Part shown: in pieces, positions 1 through 12,922 of the stretch
Layout: each line of letters opens with the position of its first letter
How positions within the stretch are numbered: the first letter of the stretch is position 1
From: Halocaridina rubra
Lineage: Eukaryota; Arthropoda; Malacostraca; Decapoda; Atyidae
Reading direction: 5' to 3'
DNA: 64,000 nucleotides
Assembly (NCBI GenBank): GCA_037179515.1
Contig: JAXCGZ010013557.1
Location: 16,293 to 80,292, forward strand
Made by a program: the position numbers and the translations under genes
The notes under the pieces: generated by a model
What the model saw: the letters and a program-made list of their open reading frames with translations, nothing else
Database searches by the model: none
What the model was told of the DNA's origin: nothing

Positions 1-134
1 GCAGAAGAGGATGAAATAAAAAGCAGATAGGAAACATATTTTGAAGGATTACTAGATGAAGAGAACCCAAGAGCAGTATTTGAAGATGGACTTCCAAATG
101 AAGCAGTTACAACAACAGTGGCGAGAAGAGAGGT
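1..134 (+). pseudogene. RTE-like LINE A, left fragment (before nested B1)
   Basis: Frame 1 from base 1 encodes a charged stretch ending in TVARREV, the linker just before the reverse transcriptase fingers of EN-RT LINEs. One in-frame TAG lies at 28-30. The frame stops at GAG GTA (129-134), where the 3' end of another LINE begins. It resumes at about 5330 with GAG CGG GCA, giving RAVRKMKNREAAGPD in continuity. The piece is therefore the left half of the element that continues at 5330-6798. Its 5' part is outside the window. Confidence 0.75.
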
Positions 135-400
135 ATTTATTTTATTAATTTATTGCGCCAAGGCGTCAGACATTACATGAGTTTATACAAATAATGCTTC
201 AAATGGATACAAAACAAAGAATTGAACATAGTTTACAGGGAGGTGTACACATTGATAAAACATTGCTGCATACTAACACACATCTCACAGTATGGCAGCA
301 CAGAGTACATTATATGCAAAAGTAAAGCTAAGAGAAACACAGAATGCACAAACAGAATTGTACAGCAACATACAGAAAATATATGTATAATTCAATATAA
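135..400 (-). other. 3' untranslated region of LINE B1
   Basis: This stretch lies between the RNase H stop codon (401) and the A-rich 3' end. The same sequence follows the stop codon in both other B copies (44925-45192 and 57709-57978). That shows it is the element's own 3' UTR. The short frames inside it are not conserved as proteins. Confidence 0.7.
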
Positions 401-1654
401 TTAATGGCCACCAAAGTGAGGATAACGAGCAAGAATAACATCAAGCTTGTCATCATTAAGTAAAAATGAGCAGATCTGTATTAAGTTCTGACCTCGTGGT
501 AAAACATCTCTCACTGTGGGGCACTGAAGACAATAGTGGTCAAGAGTGTTAGCATTAGGATGGTCGCATAATTTACAGGAGGTGTACTGTGGCATATCTA
601 GAGTCTGAGAGCCCTGCCATAAAGGCCGATACCCCATTCTGAGCCGAGCACTAACTACATTGTTTTTCCTCACCAATAACCCGCGTCTGCGATACTTGTA
701 GCGACTGTGAAGAAAGTGATCATGGTGCTGTATGGACACACTGTTGGCCCTCTCCGTGTCCCTGCGATGGACCGTCATGGCAAACCCAGCTGAGTAGATG
801 ATGTTACGTAGGCATCGAAGGGAGGGTTCAGCGTCCACAGCATGCCCATCCAGCATACAGGCCGCCTTGGCAAGACGATCCGCTGTGTCGTTGCCAGTCA
901 GCCCAATGTGGGATGGAGTCCATATAAACGACACGACAAGAGAAGCATCCCGAGCGGCCGCGAGGCGACATAGTATATCTCCCACAGCACGGCCACAGAT
1001 AGGTCTTGGCGAGGATAGGGCTTGTAGGGCTGATTGGGAGTCACAAATTATTACCCCATTCACTCGTCGTCGAACAAGGAGAGTCACGACATCCAAGATG
1101 GCATTCAGTTCACAGTAGGTGGAGCTCGACGAGGTGGGTAGTCTACGGCCAATCCATGAATCAGCCGGCACAGGCGGCTCCATGGTGGGGGAAAACACAG
1201 CACATGCCGCCCTCCCATCTGCTTGCACAGAACCATCAACATAGACGTGGTGTGCTGCAGGGACAGACATGGATACATCAGCGATAGTCTCCAGAGCTAA
1301 CTGTCTCTGCAAGGGGGGATAGACATCCTTCGAGGTCGGTGTATATGTGACAGCGGGGAGGGGGACACGCCAGGGTGGTAAATCTGGGACAGCCGCCTGC
1401 ACTGGCAGGTCGATGTCAAGGCCACGGAGAATGTCACTCACCACCCTGATAAGGTTATGACCTCCTGCTCGAAGTGGGAGCCTGGGTGCGTCTGGATCCA
1501 GGGACGTCCTCATGACAGCAGAGAAGTACGGAGCAAGAAAGGGGTAGTGAAGACATTTAACAGTAAAATAGGACACATTGGCATAAATCCTCACCACAAG
1601 AGGGGCAAGTTGAGCTCCAACTGCATACTCACAATACGGGTAGAGAGAGAACAT
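401..1654 (-). pseudogene. B1 ORF2, C-terminal part with RNase H
   Basis: 417-codon frame. Residues about 137-265 form an RNase H fold: YVDGS (Asp140), CELNA (Glu182), CDSQSA (Asp205), PSHIGLTGND and TADRLAK. This supplies the acidic residues expected of the enzyme, which removes the RNA strand from RNA-DNA hybrids during reverse transcription. A Cys/His segment near the C-terminus (CKLCDHP, then HYCLQCP) follows. The frame is shifted relative to the RT frame by a one-base C loss in a C run near 1610; B2 and B3 keep the base and read straight through. Codon 197 is CGA here but TGA in both other copies. Confidence 0.85.
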
Positions 1655-1667
1655 CCCAAGATAAATC

Positions 1668-3666
1668 TCATGACTTGATTCTGGAACTTTTCAAGTGGCT
1701 CGAGAGCTGGTCTAGGAAGTTGACACAAGGCAGGAGACAGATAGTCAACCACTGACCGAAGTAGTAGGATGTAGAGGGTCCTCGCCACTGGGATGGAGAC
1801 TCCTGCAGCATTGTTGGCAAGCCACTTGACAGGTGCAAAGCGGGGCTCCAGACGGTCAAAAAGGCTCTTCACAAAGGGATGAATTCGTTGACGTGCAGGT
1901 ATAGCTGGGGTGATCCGGACTGGTGCACCTAAATACGTGTACTGTGTGCAGTGAGGGATGACATTACCACCCATGGCGAATGCGGGCAGTGCTCTGCAGT
2001 TGCGTGAGGTAAAAATCCTGCTTTTTTCTGGGGATATAATAAGGCCACAGGAGGTAGCAGACACGTAAAAATCATGGAGCATGTGCTGAAGGTCGTGAGT
2101 TGAGGTCGTGTGGATGCATATGTCGTCCGCATAGCAGGTAACTGTAGTACCGGGGATGACAGGAAGGAGGGAGAGTAGACGATGCATAAGGATATTGAAT
2201 AGAAAAGGACTTAGCACACCCCCCTGAGGAGTACCCAGTTCAAACCGTTCATAGGAGCTATACGACCCTTTAAAAAGGACACTTGATGTTCTGTTGCAGA
2301 GATATCCCCGTATCCATTTCAGTATGTTCCCCCGAATTCCAAAGTCCACCAGCTGGTCAAGAATAATTTCCTTGTTGGCTATATCGAAGGCAGATTTGAG
2401 GTCCAGGAAGGCGACCACACTGGTGGGAGAAAGACGGGTGTAGACATCAGCGAGGCAGTGATGTGTGCTTCGTTGTGGGAGGAAACCATAAAGACTGGGG
2501 GAGAGTTTATCCTGTAGACGGTGCATGAGCCGGGCAAGAAGGATGCGTTCAAACACTTTGCTGAAGCAGGAGGTGAGGGAGATAGGCCTAAATTTGTCGG
2601 TTCCAGGTTTTGGTAGAGGAATAATAGTGCTTCTCGTCCAGGCAGAGGGCACATGCCCCAAGCAAAAGCAAAGATTGAAGAGCTGCAGTAGGGGGTTACC
2701 AGGAACTTTATGAAGAAGACGGAGAACTTGATATGTAAGACCATCCTCCCCAGGGGCAGTAGCCTTAATCCTAGCAAGAGCACGTCGTAGTTCATCCTCT
2801 GTGAATAGGATGTCATCCTCTTCATCCGTCTGTAGTAATGCACCCATTAGGCGGAGGTTACGAACACTGCGGTGGGTGGAGAGTGCCTCTTGAACGTTCC
2901 CGGGAAGGTTGCAAGTTTGTGACTGGGCTGACCAGGTAGTAATGAGGTCCTGAGCGTACTCAAGTGGACTGTGGTGTAGAGCACAGGTGGGTTTCTTCTT
3001 GACAGCCTTCCTTATAAGATGCCACATAGTCCCAGCGCTAGTCTGATGGTTAATACTATCCGTAAATTTCTGCCAATACTCCGTGTGCACACACTTCTGC
3101 AGGGCAACCAGATCATCCCTCGCCAACTGATATTGGTGCAGGTGGTCAGGGGTGGGCTGTCTTTGAAAGGAGAGTCCAGCATCCACAACTGTCCTTTCCG
3201 CCTGGGCAATACGCTGATCCAAAGTCCAGGAATGGGCCTCAGGGCGACGTGGAACGTGTGGTCTGAGAACATAATGCGTGTAGAAGTCATGTGTAGAATC
3301 CACCAGTGAGTTGTATAAGCTGTCTGGAGAAAGGAGATCAAAAGTGGGAAGGAGGTGAGAGATAAAGGAAATATAAGTGGGGCAGTATTTGGGAGGGATA
3401 GAGATGCGGGTGCGGTGATGGGAGAGGGTAGCTGGAGTCTGAAGTATGGAGTATTTCAGGCTAAGGGCAACATGGTCAGAAAAGAGAGAAGGGATAGAAG
3501 AGCAGGAGACATTAGGTACCACAAGGCCAGCTGTGAGAATGTGATCTACAGTACCCCCAAGAGCGTGTGTGGCACCACCAGTATCCCAGCGGGTGAGGCG
3601 GGTAGCGGCGGATGTAGTCGAGCAGAGGCTTGCCACCGCAATTGGGAGTGGGAGATGAGTCACCAA
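1668..3666 (-). pseudogene. B1 ORF2, endonuclease end plus reverse transcriptase
   Basis: The frame begins with the last part of the APE endonuclease, including the SDH motif (residues 63-65). A linker and a full reverse transcriptase follow: FRPISLTS, AFLDLKSAF near residue 420, GTPQGGVLSP near 480 and the catalytic YADD at 512-515 (genomic about 2122-2133). It is joined upstream by a frameshift near 3595-3600 and downstream by the lost C near 1610. Apart from those two lesions the domain looks complete. It would copy element RNA into DNA at the nicked target. Confidence 0.85.
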
Positions 3667-4180
3667 GGGCGGGGTTTCTGGCGTTAAAATCCCCCATATA
3701 GATCATTCCACTGTCTGTAGGTATTGGAAGGGCTGGTAGATTAATCACACCTGGGGCAGAGTAGACATTGCACAATCGAAGAGTACCATTCCCGACAGTG
3801 ATTTCAAAGAGCTGAAAGGTCATATCAACTTGTGCAGAAGAACTAAGGAGCGTGTGAGGTATGGAGGAATGAATGTAGGTAATGAGTCCTCTTCTGGTAT
3901 AATGCACATATGAAACATACCCTGTGAGCATAGGAGCCTCCTCCCCTGGTGGAGCACCACCAGGAAAAACCTCTTGTATAAAAATAACCTGCGGATGATG
4001 ACGATAAACATAGGCTCTAAGTGCAGTGAGTTTAGGAGAGTGTCTAATTCCAAAGGCATTCCAAGAGATGGCATGAAATTGTATGCGACTAGCGAATCTT
4101 ATTCTTATTTTTGCGGAAGGCAGAAGTGGGCGGGGCACTGTCAGACAGAGCATGGGATGAAGAAGACCTGGGCTGCACAT
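3590..4180 (-). pseudogene. B1 ORF2, N-terminal APE endonuclease
   Basis: AP-endonuclease-like domain that nicks target DNA for target-primed reverse transcription. Visible conserved residues are SWNAFG (Asn41), FIQE (Glu70), NVYSAP (Tyr140) and GDFNARN (Asp164, Asn166). The SDH motif sits in the next frame. The ATG at 4178-4180 gives a start overlapping the end of ORF1 by about 90 bases in another frame, a common LINE arrangement. The frame is lost near 3595. The gene could also start further downstream, near the conserved FHAISWN block. Confidence 0.8.
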
Positions 4181-5329
4181 CAGTCAACTTCTCAAGGTGG
4201 GAGGCGACCTTATTAAACTTGTCAGTGAGAGTCGTGATGGTGTCAACAACAGCGTGATGAGACTCGACCAAACTTGCGAGAGTCCTTTCCATTGTATCTT
4301 GCTGGGTGACCATACTGTCAATGCAGGCACCTATGGTATCAAGGCGAGCTGTGAGAGCTGTACAGCGGGACTCCGGGGTAGCAACAGCCTTACGGAGAGC
4401 AATGATATCAGCAGAGTCAGGAGGACGTAGAGAGGAAGTTGCGGCGATGGGCGGTGGCGGGGGCAGTGGAGCGCGCTCTGGTGGTGTGGCATGAGACCGT
4501 CTAGCACAGCCATGCCAGACGTTGACCCCAGGCATGTTGCACCGAACACACTTCCACTGCGAAGTGTCCGGCGGAGGCTGAGACGTGGATCCAGAAGCAG
4601 TATCACAAGCAGCGGCAGCAGCAGATGAGGCAGGTATACAGTGCGGGCAGGAGAGTGTGTCATGGGCAGCAGCACACCACGCACATCTGGCCGGAGCAGA
4701 ACAATAGCGTGAGATATGGCCAATACCCCAGCATTTAAAACACCAAGGCTGCTCGTCCTTCATCCTGCGCAATTCACAGGAAGGGAGGCAAGGGAGAAAG
4801 GAAAACTCAACGACTGGTGGGGGTGGTTCAGGGAGACTCCAGGTGATGACAATACGGTTGATAGGCTCCCCGTCCTGAAAGAACCGTCGAGCAGTGTGCA
4901 CTCCTGGTAGCTCCTTGGCAAGGGAAGGGTCAAGTGCAATAGGGTAGCGAGTAACGAGGTATGTTGGGAACTTACGGGGCCGCTCAATTGAGCCCTGAAT
5001 ATCGCAACGTAGAGAAAGAAAATCCCCACTCGTGACCCTGTCAATGATGTCCTTGCGACGCCTCGAGATGTAGACAAAGTGTGATGTAACCGAAGACATC
5101 TTCACCTCAGCCAGCTCCCGATTGAGACGAAAAATTTTGGCGACATCAGTAAGCCAACGAAGCTTCACTTCACTGGAGGGATTTTCTTGGAAGCCCAGCT
5201 TGACATAATCTGCCCGAGGAGCAAAGGCTGGGGCAGCAGATGGGAGCGATGAGAGTGCAGCTGACTGGAGTGATGAAGAGGTAGCTGAAGGAGGTAACAA
5301 AGGTACAGCAGGAGGAAAAGGGCAGGGCA
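4089..5329 (-). CDS. B1 ORF1, Gag-like RNA-binding protein with zinc knuckles
   Basis: About 400 codons are open on the minus strand, with stop at 4089. Three Cys/His clusters are visible, counting from the TTG at 5298-5300: CFKCWGIGHISRYC (residues 187-200), CAWCAAAHDTLSC (206-218) and CVRCNMPGVNVWHGC (251-265). The first is a classical CCHC knuckle as in retroelement Gag proteins. The N-terminal 35 residues are Ser/Ala/Pro-rich. The last 100 or so are heptad-like and probably coiled coil. No ATG is seen upstream and the frame runs into the insertion junction, so the true start may be missing. Its expected role is binding element RNA in the LINE ribonucleoprotein. Confidence 0.75.
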
Positions 5330-6798
5330 GAGCGGGCAGTAAGGAAAATGAAAAACAGAGAGGCAGCAGGACCTGATATGATGCCAGTGGAGGTATGGAA
5401 GTCTTGGAGAGGAAGGCATAGATATTTTGTGGGACTTAATGCAAAAGACCTTTAGTCAGGAAAAGAAGCCAGAGGAGTGTAGAGGAGGCCTAATCATCCA
5501 AATCTATAAAGTGAAGGGAGACATTCAGGAGTGTGGAAACTATATAGGTATAAAGTTGTTAAGTCATACTATGAAGATATGGGAGAAGATCATCGAGAGG
5601 AGACTCAGAGAGGTAACGACAATTGGGGATGAACAGTCTGGCTTCATGCCTGGAAGAGGGACAGTGGATGCCATATTTGCCTTGAGACAAATGATGGAAA
5701 AACATCGGGAGAAACAGAAAGGACTGCATATGGTCTTAATTGACCTGGAAAAGGCATATGATCGAGTACCACGTCAAGAGGTGTGGAGGTGTATTAGAGA
5801 AATGGGAGTCCCTGAGAAATATGTAAGAATTATCCAAGATATGTATGAGAGGGCAGAGGCAAATGTTAAGAGCAGTGTGGGCTTGACAAAAGGTCTCTCA
5901 GTAAATGTTGGTCTGCATCAAGGGTCTGCTTTGAGTCCATATCTATTTGATATGGTCTTGGATGTAGTAACCCAGGGTATTAGAGATCAGTCATCAAGGT
6001 GTATGCTTTTTGCAGATGACATTGTACTGTGTAGCAACAGACGAGAGGTAGTGGAGGAGTAGCTTGAGGAGTGGAGAAGAGTGATGGAGGATAGAGGACT
6101 GAGAATCAGCAGGAAGAAGACAGAGTACTTGAGGTTGAGAGATGAGGATGGGGAGGTCAATTTGCAGGGGGAGGAGTTGAAAAGAGTTGAAAAGTTCAAG
6201 TATATGGGATCAACAGTAGCAGAGTGTGGTGACCTAGAGTCAGAAATAACCCACAGAATACAAGCGGGATGGAAGAACAGGAAGAAAGTGTCTGGGGTGC
6301 TGTGCGACAGGAGAATAGGGATTAAGTTGAGAGGTAAAGTGCATAAGACAGTTGTGAGACCTGCAATGATGTATGGAGCAGACATGGGCAATAAAGAAGA
6401 CACAAGAGAAAAAACTGGATGTGGCAGAGATGAGGATGTTGAGATGGATGTGTGGGGTGACAAAAAGCGATAAGATCAGAAACGATGTAATTAGAGGTAC
6501 CTCAAAAGTTAGAGAAATATCTGATAAGATACAAGAAAGTAGACTAAGATGGTATGGTCATGTCATTAGGGGGGATGAAAAGTATGTTGGGAGGAGGGGG
6601 ATAGAAATGGATATACAGGGTAGGAGAGGGAGGGGGAGACCAAAGCGTAGGTGGATGGATTGCATCAATGACGACCTGAGGTCTAAAGGTTTATTGGGTA
6701 ATGAGGTATGGTACAGGAACATATGGAGAACACTGGCCAGAAACATCGACCACACATAAAAGTGGGAAAAGATGTAGACGAAGAAGAAGAAGAGGAGG
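5330..6798 (+). pseudogene. RTE-like LINE A, right fragment with reverse transcriptase
   Basis: Continues LINE A after the B1 insertion. AAGPDMMPVEVWK is followed by QSGFMPGRGTVDAIFALRQM, LIDLEKAYDRVPR, GLHQGSALSP and LFADDIVL, the standard RT order with catalytic FADD near 6006. The frame breaks between about 5400 and 5430, at a TAG at 6061-6063 and near 6400. It then ends with a GRPKRRWMD block typical of RTE-like C-termini and a stop near 6757. A GAA-rich tail (about 6775-6798) marks the 3' end. This copy is dead. The clade is inferred from motif style only. Confidence 0.75.
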
Positions 6799-8585
6799 AC
6801 TCCGCTATTTTACTGTGTAGTTATGCTTTGACTCAGTCACCCCGTTTATAAAGGGCATATGGCTTTAGTATACTAATGGAAGTAGAATTTCTGTACCCAT
6901 TACTAACAAGGATAATTTGTACTAATAACTATAAGAAGTAATAAACTCTATTTTTTTATACTTTGAACAATACTACAAGTACAGTAATTGCATCTGAAGG
7001 GTGTTCAATTTATTTTTATTATTGCCTAAGTTGAGTATGAAGAAGGCGAAGGTATTGTTTTTATTGAGAAAAAATTTAAGTACGTGTAAAATCATTTTTA
7101 TAGTAAATCTCTTAAAGCAAAAGTAGAGTAATTTTACCGAGGACCAACTGTTTGCAAAAGCGACAGTGCTTAAGAATCAAATATAAGTTGTAGTTTTTAT
7201 ATACTCCGAAATGCGCATAAGAATTATAGTGAGAAATACATCTGAATCCACTTTTAAGGCTTTTCTTTTTATCAAGTGTGATTTCCAAGAAAGGAATGCG
7301 GAAGTGACTGATCGATCTCTCGAATTCGTCATTTTGCAGTAATAGTTACTGCACTGATTTTTGCTATTAAACAAGTGCATGTTATCCCCTTTGAAGAACA
7401 AGAAAATTTTGTGATGTTTTTAAGATTGTTACTGTTCGATATAAAGCGTTTTTTTTTTTTCATTCATTAAAATGTTATGCAGGCGGCGAAATAGAGTAGA
7501 GTAAATTTAGAGTAGAGTAAATTGTGCCGTGATAGGGAGGTTAGGGTGTTGCCCTACCGTACCGTAGTTGGGGAGTGTATAGAGGACCTAGGGCCATTGA
7601 CACAGTCATGAGACCACCCGGGCCGATCACGATTTCACGCACACACTCCTCCAGAGTGATGGGAAATGAAAACCAGAGTGGGGTAAACAGAGGAGTGACT
7701 GGGGAAAATGCTTAAAGAGTGTGAATTGTGAGTATGAACGAGTGCGAGAGAGAATGAGTATGACTGACCGGGGGTATCATGGGAGGGATGCTCTCATGGG
7801 TGGAATCGTGAGAAGTTCGTTAAGAAGCAGGATGGGGACTGGGTCTGGGAGGACTCTTCCCCTGTCTCACCCGTGTCTTAATGCGAGCAATATGCAAGTA
7901 GTTTTAACGGAAGGTGCTGTAGCCGTTGCAATATCTGTTAAGAGATATTTCTGAGGCAATGTGATGTTCCACCTGCATAGGTATGGAGGAGATGCAGATT
8001 TTACTTTACTTTTGTTTTGTCCCCTACTATGCCAATGAGATTATTATTCAATATTTGAAGATTCCAAGAGAGATATTAAGTGATAAAGGATGTGAATCTA
8101 TGAATGATTTTTATTTTTTTCTAGCTACAGTATTTACATTATTTGTACGGAAAGAATATGCTCTAAATAGATAAAATAAAACTTTGAAGCTTAAGCCATG
8201 ATAATATTTGTCACCATTATTTCAGCTTGATCATGAAGAAGGGAGTGTAAACTCACAAGAAATGACAACAAGAATGTCACACAGCCATTTCCTGTATGTG
8301 AAAAAGACGAAGTCGATCCAGAAATCGAAGAGACAGGGGAGGAACAGCGCCTGCACACAAACCTCCCCACAAAAGCTAGCCATCTGAAGTCCAGAAGACG
8401 ATTACTGAGCAGTATTTGTGGGTAGGAAAAGAGAGTAAAAAGCGAGGGAGTTAAATACCTAACCTATCGTAAGTATAGACAAACAGAAAGAATATTATAT
8501 GTAAAACTTCCCCCGTCTCCTGAGGTAATTCTGTCGGATAATCACTCGAACGAAGAGTTATTTTGAGTTCCTAGAATAGTATATA
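6799..8585. other. No recognised gene: A+T-rich intron-like sequence with a GC-richer block
   Basis: 6799-7490 is A+T-rich with no repeat recognised here. 7500-7960 is clearly richer in G+C and includes a 77-codon frame (7721-7954) of odd composition, not recognised. 7961-8585 returns to A+T-rich sequence. No splice-flanked exon with a familiar product was found. On the eIF5B interpretation, this is part of an intron. Confidence 0.4.
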
Positions 8586-9091
8586 CAGTAATAACTCTTG
8601 TTATCGCAGGGGTTCGGTTCCGGGACCGGCCGTGATAGGTGAAAAACCGTAAAGTAGGAACATTAAAAAAAGGATTTTTTTTTTTTTTTAAATGATTGTG
8701 ACACCAGGATGGGCCAAAAAATAATAAAATAAAACAGCATTTATCGGGCCTGGGCATGAAGAATACATAAAGTAAAGAGAAACAGAGATGGAGAGTGTAA
8801 TGACCTGTCAGATATGAAGGGATTATAAAAGATGTGTAATGAATATCCAATTCTCTGCTGGGTTTTAATATACCTCTGCATTACTTTCATGATGTCTATT
8901 ATAAAAATTCTCCTTAGAAATTATCATTATTATTATTATTATCATTATTATTGGCAACAATAATTTTCTTTTAATGATGATTATGGAGAGTATTATCATT
9001 ATTATTATTATTATTATTACGAATTTGTCATTAAGCCATTATTTTTACAATAAATAATGTAGTTTTGGTTGAATGAACTAGAGTTAATTAA

Positions 9092-9094
<3 letters not shown>

Positions 9095-9158
<64 letters not shown>
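9095..9158. repeat. (TC)n microsatellite in C1 loop
   Basis: Nearly uninterrupted CT/TC repeats. The same tract occupies the centre of every family C copy, so it travels with the element. Confidence 0.95.
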
Positions 9159-9163
<5 letters not shown>

Positions 9164-9298
9164 ATTCTATTCTACCCAACCTCCCAAACTCCCTTTGTCC
9201 CAGCCAACTAGGGAGGGGCACTGTGCACAGGTATTAAAGTAAATAAACCAACAGACGTACAAACAATGATGAGCCCTTAACAATAATACTATAATAAT

Positions 9299-9370
9299 GA
9301 TAATAGTAATAATAAAAATAACAAAAAATATAATAATAATAACAACAACAACAACAACAACAACAATAAC

Positions 9371-9421
<51 letters not shown>

Positions 9422-9442
9422 CAAAGTAAAATTATTGTTGCC

Positions 9443-9519
<77 letters not shown>

Positions 9520-9530
9520 CAACATTTAAG
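9299..9530. repeat. (AAT)n microsatellite in C1 right arm
   Basis: Long AAT runs with an AAC patch. It is interrupted by the conserved block containing ATTATTGTTGCC, which is the complement of the matching block in the left arm. Confidence 0.9.
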
Positions 9531-9718
9531 GAGAATTTTTGAAATAGACATCATGAAAGTAAGGCAAAGGTATATTAAAACCCAGAAGAGAACTGGATAT
9601 TCATTACACATCTTTTATAATCCCTTCACATCTGACAGGTCATTACACTCTCCAACTGTTTTAATATACCTCTGCATTACTTTCATGATGTCTATTCCAA
9701 AATTCTCCTTAGAAATTA

Positions 9719-9755
<37 letters not shown>

Positions 9756-9871
9756 CATTATTATTGGCAACAATAATTTTCCTTTGATGATGATTGTGGA
9801 GATTATTATCATTATTATTATAATTATTATTATTTTACCATTTTTTGGACCGTCCTGGTGTCACAATCATC

Positions 9872-10032
<161 letters not shown>

Positions 10033-10109
10033 TTCCCCCCCCAAAAAAAAAAAATCTGCGATGCACTGAATTTGCAATAGGTGAACCGCGATATAGCGAG
10101 GGATTACTG

Positions 10110-10764
10110 TATGTTATTTATTTATGCACGATTCCATACGAGATTTCGAAACTTAAGCAAAGATAAGTTTTTTAAATGTTGCAAATGAAATTTTTTTTTT
10201 CTAATTTTATTACTGCATGCAGTTACATGTTTGTTTAGTTTTAATTGAAAGGTGGATATAGCTCTCATGTGATAAACGTAAAATTTTAAAGAAAATTATT
10301 GTTCACTATTGTTCGTCTTTGTGATATGTATACGTACTCTCGTATTAATTTAGATTCTTTAAGCTTTTCGGTGGATGTGTTGGAAGGAATATATTCTTTC
10401 TTTTTCGAGTCATATGGTGGACCGCATTGCATTCCAAGGCCACCCAGTGACTCGCCTCAAGCCAACTCTAGCTGCCTTCTCTCTCTCTCTCGCGCCCCTT
10501 CCGCACTGAAACATGCCATTTCTTTATGTTGACAGAGTGTTATATTTATTGATTTTATTTAATTCCTTTTGCAAATATGCACTAGGTGATAAATATCTCC
10601 AAGTCTCATTTTGTTTGATAAATTTTTGCATGCTGATATTACATAAATATTGAAGAATTAAAGGAATAACAGTGAGAGTTCTTCTGCCACATATTGCAAT
10701 TATCTTGGAAAATAGCTAAGCTCCCACTGACAAATTGAACAACCAGAAGGTTGGTGTCTATGCT

Positions 10765-10766
<2 letters not shown>
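10110..10766. other. A+T-rich sequence, nothing recognised
   Basis: No gene, splice-flanked exon or repeat shared with the rest of the window was found, apart from short CT runs near 10478. Confidence 0.4.

Positions 10767-10846
<80 letters not shown>
10767..10846. repeat. (AT)n microsatellite
   Basis: About 80 bases of AT repeats. It is not next to a recognised transposon end. Confidence 0.95.
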
Positions 10847-10851
<5 letters not shown>

Positions 10852-11744
10852 CGCATATACTCGTTTATCGTGTGATCTCGCATATTGTGCGACCGCCAAA
10901 TTTTCACTCATAAAAATTAATTTTATCATGTATCTCGTATATCATGCGAGTTTATTTTTTGAGAAACCAAATCACTATACACTAATCTATTTTCTCCCAG
11001 CTCCTTATCCCATTTTTAAGTTAAAAAAAAGTAAAAGAGAATGATAGAAATAAGCACATACAGCTATAAACAAACTGAACGAGAAACAGCTGTTATTATC
11101 AACGAAATTGGCTAACAGCTGTTTTATTTCATTTCAAACATCATACGATCGTAAACAATTACAGTACTTATGGTACATATGACGTCCAGTAGAATAGGAC
11201 TGATTTATTTTTTTACATTATACCCAAATTCATGGTGTTTTATAACATGAATTAATATAAGATGTTATGCAATTGAAGAAGCAAAGCTAATGACTATAAA
11301 TAATCATGCATTGGCAATATGGATAAAACTCTATTAAACTTCGATATGCCTTCAAAGTCGACGGTAAATAAAATGGGAAAGAAAAGTATTTTAATCAAAA
11401 CTACTGGGCATGAAAGAACACATAATAATTGTTTCTCTCAACAAGTAAAAGAAAATCCTTTTTGCGTTCTTTAGTTTAACACAATCAGCTGATTTGGAAA
11501 AGCACAGGCCTAGATGGTAGTCTCGATCAGTAAAATTACTTATAAATATTAGCTGTTTGTGTTTTACAATACGATACTGACATGTGAATATTACATGCAT
11601 TATTATTGGATATAGTTAAGTAAAACATTTCTTTAATCATAATCATGTTTATTTTAAATACAGCTGTAGTTTTTGACTATAGAAAAAGAATATATAGTTA
11701 CAAAAGTCGCACGTTACACGAGTATATAAGGTATATATATAAGG
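10847..11744. other. A+T-rich sequence, possible unclassified transposon end at its left
   Basis: 10852-10960 repeats a theme of short CGCATAT/TATCRTGCGA-like words next to the (AT)n array, like a terminal region of a DNA transposon. No matching opposite end was found. The remainder is A+T-rich and unrecognised. Confidence 0.25.
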
Positions 11745-12330
<586 letters not shown>

Positions 12331-12375
12331 ACACTCTACGGTGTTTGATATCCATGTTTCACTATCTCGGTGTTT

Positions 12376-12880
12376 GATCAGCCTATATGTACATATATAT
12401 TTTAATTTATTTTTACGTTTACACTGTATAAACCCTCTCTGTACTGTTAACAAACCACCCTTTACTTCATAAATAACAGCATGAAACGTAAATATATATG
12501 AAAGAGATAGATAAACTTACGGTGAATGAGGTGGTAATTACATGACATACTCATGTACATAGGTATTTTACAATTATTTTTACGTTTACGTACTGTATAA
12601 ACCCTCCCTGCACTGTTAAAAAACACCCTTTACTTTATAAATAACAGCAAGCAACGTAAATTTACATGAAAGTGATAGATAAAATTACGGTGAATTAAGT
12701 GGTAATGACATGATATATTCATGTACATAGGTATTTTACAATTATTTTTACGTTTACGTACTGTATAAACCCTCCCTGCACTGTTAAAAAACCACCCTTT
12801 ACTTTATAAATAACAGCATGCAACGTAAATTTATATGTACGTGATAGGTAAACTTACCGTGAATGAGGTGGTAATGATGT
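12376..12880 (-). repeat. Repeat E tandem units at the 3' side of T1
   Basis: Three roughly 165-bp units with TGTATAAACCCTCCCTGC, AACACCCTTTAC and ATTACGGTGAATG blocks. Related arrays lie at 16325-17220, 37930-39130 and 39700-41580, always on the 3' side of a Tigger-type element. Confidence 0.85.
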
Positions 12881-12922
12881 TTGTTGACCCCAGAGGAAAT
12901 TATTCCACAGCCAATAAAAGCT

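Larger units (their letters stand above)
135..5329 (-). mobile_element. Non-LTR retrotransposon B1 (I/Jockey group, with RNase H)
   Basis: A 5.2-kb LINE on the minus strand with two ORFs: a zinc-knuckle ORF1, and an ORF2 with APE endonuclease, reverse transcriptase and RNase H. Its 3' end is fixed by comparison with two plus-strand copies (43254-45192 and 55668-57978). All three end in GCGCAATAAATTAATAAAAT followed by A-rich sequence. ORF1 is still open at the right-hand junction, so the 5' end may be truncated. The element interrupts LINE A. No target-site duplication is obvious at the junctions. ORF2 carries two frameshifts, so this copy is dead. The RNase H domain points to the I/Jockey assemblage; the exact clade is not determined. 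Confidence 0.85.

Noticed and set aside
3019..3309. Plus-strand frames within LINE B1 and minus-strand frames within B2 and B3
   Set aside because: Antisense shadows of the RT and RNase H coding sequence; they recur only because the sense strand is conserved.
135..5329. Endogenous virus or LTR retrotransposon
   Set aside because: APE endonuclease plus RT plus RNase H with no protease, integrase or long terminal repeats identifies a non-LTR element.
5987..6463. 158-codon minus-strand frame over LINE A
   Set aside because: Antisense shadow of the RT C-terminal region, with composition typical of reversed coding sequence.
9167..9542. Poly-Ile, poly-Asn-like and Leu-rich frames in (ATT)n and (TC)n tracts
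   Set aside because: Low-complexity translations of trinucleotide and dinucleotide repeats within foldback elements.
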